Shown here piece after piece: positions 61,491 to 64,000 of a DNA stretch of 64,000 nucleotides (its first letter is position 1; each line of letters opens with the position of its first letter). The DNA lies in assembly GCF_035593305.1 (NCBI RefSeq), contig NZ_CP141615.1:3131722-3195721 (forward strand), written 5' to 3'. Origin of the DNA: Limnochorda sp. L945t (GTDB lineage Bacteria; Bacillota; Limnochordia; Limnochordales; Geochordaceae). The position numbers were made by a program, and so were the translations under genes. The notes below the pieces were generated by a model that saw only the letters and a list, made by a program, of their open reading frames with translations, did not search any database and was not told the DNA's origin.

Positions 61491-63029
61491 GTGGCTGCGG
61501 GCCGCTATCTCATCGGCTGCGACGTGGGTACCACCGGTACCAAGACGCTCCTCGTCGACGAACAGGGTCACGTCCTTGCCCGTAGCCTCGACGAGTACCC
61601 GCTGCTGGCGCCCCGTCCCGGCTGGGCCGAACAGGAGGCCGACGACTGGTATCGCGCCACGGTCCAGGGCATCCGGAAGGTGGTGGCCGAAGCGGGCATC
61701 CGGCCTCAGGACGTGGCGGGCATCAGCTTTTCGGGGCAGATGCACGGGTCCGTCTTCCTCGACCGGGAAGGCCGGGTCATCCGGCGGCCGCTGCTGTGGT
61801 GCGACGTGCGGACGGCCGACGAGGTGCGCGCCATCAACGAGACCGTAGGGCGCGCCCGCATGATCGATCTCGCCGGGAGCCCCGCGATGGAGGGGTTCAC
61901 GGCGCCCAAAGTGCTGTGGCTGCGGCGCCACGAGCCCGGCCACTTCGAGCGGATCGCCACGGTGCTCTTGCCGAAGGACTACGTACGCTTCCGCCTCACC
62001 GGGGAGCGGGCGGCCGAGGTATCGGACGCGGCCGGCTCGGCGATGTTCGACATCGAAAAAGGAGAGTGGTCGAAGGAGCTCCTCGACGTGGTGGGGCTCC
62101 GGCCCGAACAGCTGCCGCCCGTGCTGCGTTCGGTCGACGTCGCCGGCAAGCTCACGGCCCGGGCGGCCGAGGAGACGGGGCTGGTGCCGGGCATTCCGGT
62201 CGTGGCCGGCGGCGCCGACAACGCCTGCGGCGCGGTGGGGGCCGGCGTGGTGCGGTCGGGGCGGGCTCACGTGAGCATCGGGTCCTCCGGCGTGGTGGTC
62301 TCCTTTGCCCCGGTGCCGAGCCGCGACCCGGGCGGGCGGGTGCACACGTTCAACCACGCGGTGCCGGGCGCCTGGTACGTGATGGGCGTCATGCTGGCGG
62401 CGGGCCTGAGCCTGCGGTGGGTGCGCGACGAGCTGGGCCAGGCGGAGCGTGCGGTGCAGGAGGCGACCGGCATCGACGCGTACGAGCTGCTCACCCGGGA
62501 GGCCTCCCGGAGCCCTGCGGGGGCGAGGGGCTTGTGGTTCTTGCCCTATCTCAACGGCGAGCGCACGCCGCACGCCGATCCCTACGCCCGGGGTGTCTGG
62601 TTCGGGCTCAGCAGCGCTCACCGGCGGGCCGACCTGATCCGGGCGGTGCTGGAGGGGGTCGCCTTCGGGTTGCGGGATAGCCTGGAGGTGCTCCAGGAGA
62701 TGGGGGTCGAGGTGTCGCAGCTGCGGGCCATCGGAGGCGGCGGCAAGAGCGCGCTGTGGCGACAGATCCAGGCCGACGTGCTGGGTATTCCGCTGGCCCG
62801 CCTCAACGTCGACGAGGGCCCGGCGTACGGGGCAGCGTTGATTGCGGGCGCGGGGGTGGGGGTCTGGTCCGACGTGGCCGAGGCTGCCGACGCCGTGGTG
62901 AAGGTCAACGAAACCATCGAGCCTGACCCGCAGCGCTCGGCCACGTACGAGGCCTCCTACCGCATCTTCCGGGAGCTCTACCGGGTACTGCGGCCGGTCT
63001 TCGAGGAGGCCGCGTCCCTTTCGTCGTAG
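61491..63029 (+). CDS. xylB: Xylulokinase
   Basis: 512 residues from GTG 61491. YLIGCDVGTTGTKTLLVDEQ opens FGGY_N; the xylulokinase signature SGQMHG is at 81-86; catalytic D243 is in GGADNACGAVGAGV, and IGGGGKSALWRQIQADVLG is the ATP-side motif. It phosphorylates D-xylulose to D-xylulose-5-P, the same product made by AraD. No xylose isomerase gene is in the window. Confidence 0.9.
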   Translation: MAAGRYLIGCDVGTTGTKTLLVDEQGHVLARSLDEYPLLAPRPGWAEQEADDWYRATVQGIRKVVAEAGIRPQDVAGISFSGQMHGSVFLDREGRVIRRPLLWCDVRTADEVRAINETVGRARMIDLAGSPAMEGFTAPKVLWLRRHEPGHFERIATVLLPKDYVRFRLTGERAAEVSDAAGSAMFDIEKGEWSKELLDVVGLRPEQLPPVLRSVDVAGKLTARAAEETGLVPGIPVVAGGADNACGAVGAGVVRSGRAHVSIGSSGVVVSFAPVPSRDPGGRVHTFNHAVPGAWYVMGVMLAAGLSLRWVRDELGQAERAVQEATGIDAYELLTREASRSPAGARGLWFLPYLNGERTPHADPYARGVWFGLSSAHRRADLIRAVLEGVAFGLRDSLEVLQEMGVEVSQLRAIGGGGKSALWRQIQADVLGIPLARLNVDEGPAYGAALIAGAGVGVWSDVAEAADAVVKVNETIEPDPQRSATYEASYRIFRELYRVLRPVFEEAASLSS

Positions 63030-63100
63030 CGGGAGCTCGTGCGGCGGGGGAGCTCGCGCGCTTCGACTGCGAGGTGGGATGGACTACGACGGGCGGAGCC

Positions 63101-64000
63101 GTGTTGATCGGCATCGACATCGGCACGACCAACTGGAAGATGGGGGCCTACGACGAGGACGGCCGGGAGCTGGCCCGGTACCGCCGGCCCACGCTCACGC
63201 ACGAGGAGCCCGGCGGCCGTGCCACGTACGACCCGGCTGAGATCTGGCAGGCCGTCGAGGAGGGGCTTGCCGAGCTGGTGCGCCAGCTCGGTCCCGGCGG
63301 GGCGCGCCGGGTGGCCGGGATCGCCGTGACCTCCATGGCCGAGGCGGGGGTGCTGCTGGACCGCGCGGGGGAGGCCGTTTACCCCGCCATTGCGTGGTAC
63401 GACCCCCGGACCGAAGAGCTGGGGCGGTTCTGGCGAGAGCAGGTCGACCCGTACCGGGTGTACGAGATCACGGGCTTCCCGCCGCAATACATCGCCTCGG
63501 TCAACAAGATCCGCTGGATACGGCAGCACCATCCGGAGCGCTTCGAGCGGGCCGTCCGGTGGCTGTGCATGGCCGACTACGTCGCGTGGCGGCTCTCGGG
63601 CCAGCAGGCGATGGACTTCTCCCTGGCCTCCCGCACCATGATGTTCGACATCCGAAAGCGCGCCTGGTCCCGGGAGCTGCTGGAGCTCGCCGCCCTGGAC
63701 GAGGCGCTGCTGCCTCCGGCCGTGCCGAGCGGCACGCCGCTGGGCCGGATCCGGCCCGAAGTGGCCGAGGCGACCGGGCTTCCTCAGGGGGTCATGGTAT
63801 CGGCGGGCGGCCACGATCACTGGTGCGGGGCGCTGGCGGCAGGGGTGGTGGCGCCCGGCGACGCGCTCGATTCCACGGGCACGGCCGAGGCCATCATCAT
63901 CGTGCTGGAGCGGCCGGTTTTCAGCAAGGAGCTCTTCCAATCGGGGTTCGCGGTAGGCTGCCACGTCGTGCCGGACCGGTACTACGCGGTCGGGGCGACC
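63101..64000 (+). CDS. FGGY-family carbohydrate kinase, N-terminal part (runs off the window)
   Basis: Open from GTG 63101 (in-frame GTG 63074 is a longer alternative) to the window end, 300 codons so far. VLIGIDIGTTNWKMGAYDED is the FGGY phosphate loop; IAVTSMAEAGVLLDRAGEAV replaces the xylulokinase MHG motif; SAGGHDHWCGALAAGVV contains the catalytic aspartate, followed by LDSTGTAEAI. It differs from the xylB product next door and probably acts on another sugar. The ATP-side half lies beyond the window. Confidence 0.85.
   Translation, partial: MLIGIDIGTTNWKMGAYDEDGRELARYRRPTLTHEEPGGRATYDPAEIWQAVEEGLAELVRQLGPGGARRVAGIAVTSMAEAGVLLDRAGEAVYPAIAWYDPRTEELGRFWREQVDPYRVYEITGFPPQYIASVNKIRWIRQHHPERFERAVRWLCMADYVAWRLSGQQAMDFSLASRTMMFDIRKRAWSRELLELAALDEALLPPAVPSGTPLGRIRPEVAEATGLPQGVMVSAGGHDHWCGALAAGVVAPGDALDSTGTAEAIIIVLERPVFSKELFQSGFAVGCHVVPDRYYAVGAT

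Noticed and set aside
60525-62621. 698-codon minus-strand frame opposite the HAD and xylB genes
   Set aside because: Shadow of real plus-strand genes; no domain recognisable.
1-64000. CRISPR arrays, rRNA operons, prophage or toxin-antitoxin systems
   Set aside because: No regularly spaced repeats, rRNA-like sequence, phage structural genes or recognisable toxin-antitoxin pairs were seen.

Overview
The window reads as a piece of a high-GC bacterial chromosome devoted to uptake and breakdown of sugars, polyols and sugar acids, broken up by insertion sequences and gene remnants. Gene families (DeoR, SorC, IclR, LacI and GntR regulators; ABC sugar importers without their own ATPase; AraM and a HAD phosphatase beside ara genes; frequent GTG/TTG starts; strong GGAGG-type ribosome sites) suggest a Gram-positive Firmicutes-type organism, perhaps a Limnochordia- or Thermaerobacter-like lineage. 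This is inference only; there is no rRNA gene or other marker here.

Layout. 1-117: end of an RbsC-type permease. 118-2616: decayed DNA with an IS3 element, an old IS4-like transposase, the tail of an NDH-2 gene and half of an ABC exporter. 2617-9377 (minus): an IclR regulator, a tripartite tricarboxylate transporter (tctCBA), a DapA-family aldolase and a DhaK-DhaL kinase pair. 9378-13787: remnants of IS110- and IS1634-type transposases and a complete IS256-family element flanked by a perfect 9-bp target duplication. 13788-24782 (minus): a ten-gene operon of DeoR regulator, BtpA/SgcQ-like protein, ribose-type ABC importer, second DhaK-DhaL pair, M42 peptidase and FGGY kinase. 24783-33187: a second IS-rich stretch with an acetyl-xylan-esterase remnant, an intact IS110 element, a decayed IS4-like transposase, a degenerate tRNA-Arg, a TSUP exporter, an aminoglycoside-nucleotidyltransferase-like gene, a DUF402 gene and duplicated pieces of a nucleoside phosphorylase gene.

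33188-41097 (plus): an operon that mirrors the lsr layout (SorC regulator, ABC importer, LsrF-like class I aldolase, FGGY kinase) plus a zinc dehydrogenase; its ATPase gene carries a frameshift. 41353-46194 (minus): an ABC importer led by a gene that fuses a GntR DNA-binding domain to an ADP-ribosylglycohydrolase, with GntR-type palindromes before both the regulator and the importer. 46704-54060 (plus): DeoR regulator, ABC importer, a small membrane protein and three dehydrogenases, suggesting polyol oxidation. 54110-64000: a divergent L-arabinose-type region (araM-araD on minus; LacI regulator, araB, an AraA/FucI-like isomerase, an araL-like phosphatase, xylB and a further FGGY kinase cut by the window end).

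Five FGGY kinases and two DhaKL pairs lie in this window, each downstream of its own import system or regulator. The most distinctive item is the GntR-ADP-ribosylglycohydrolase fusion and its regulon at 41353-46284.
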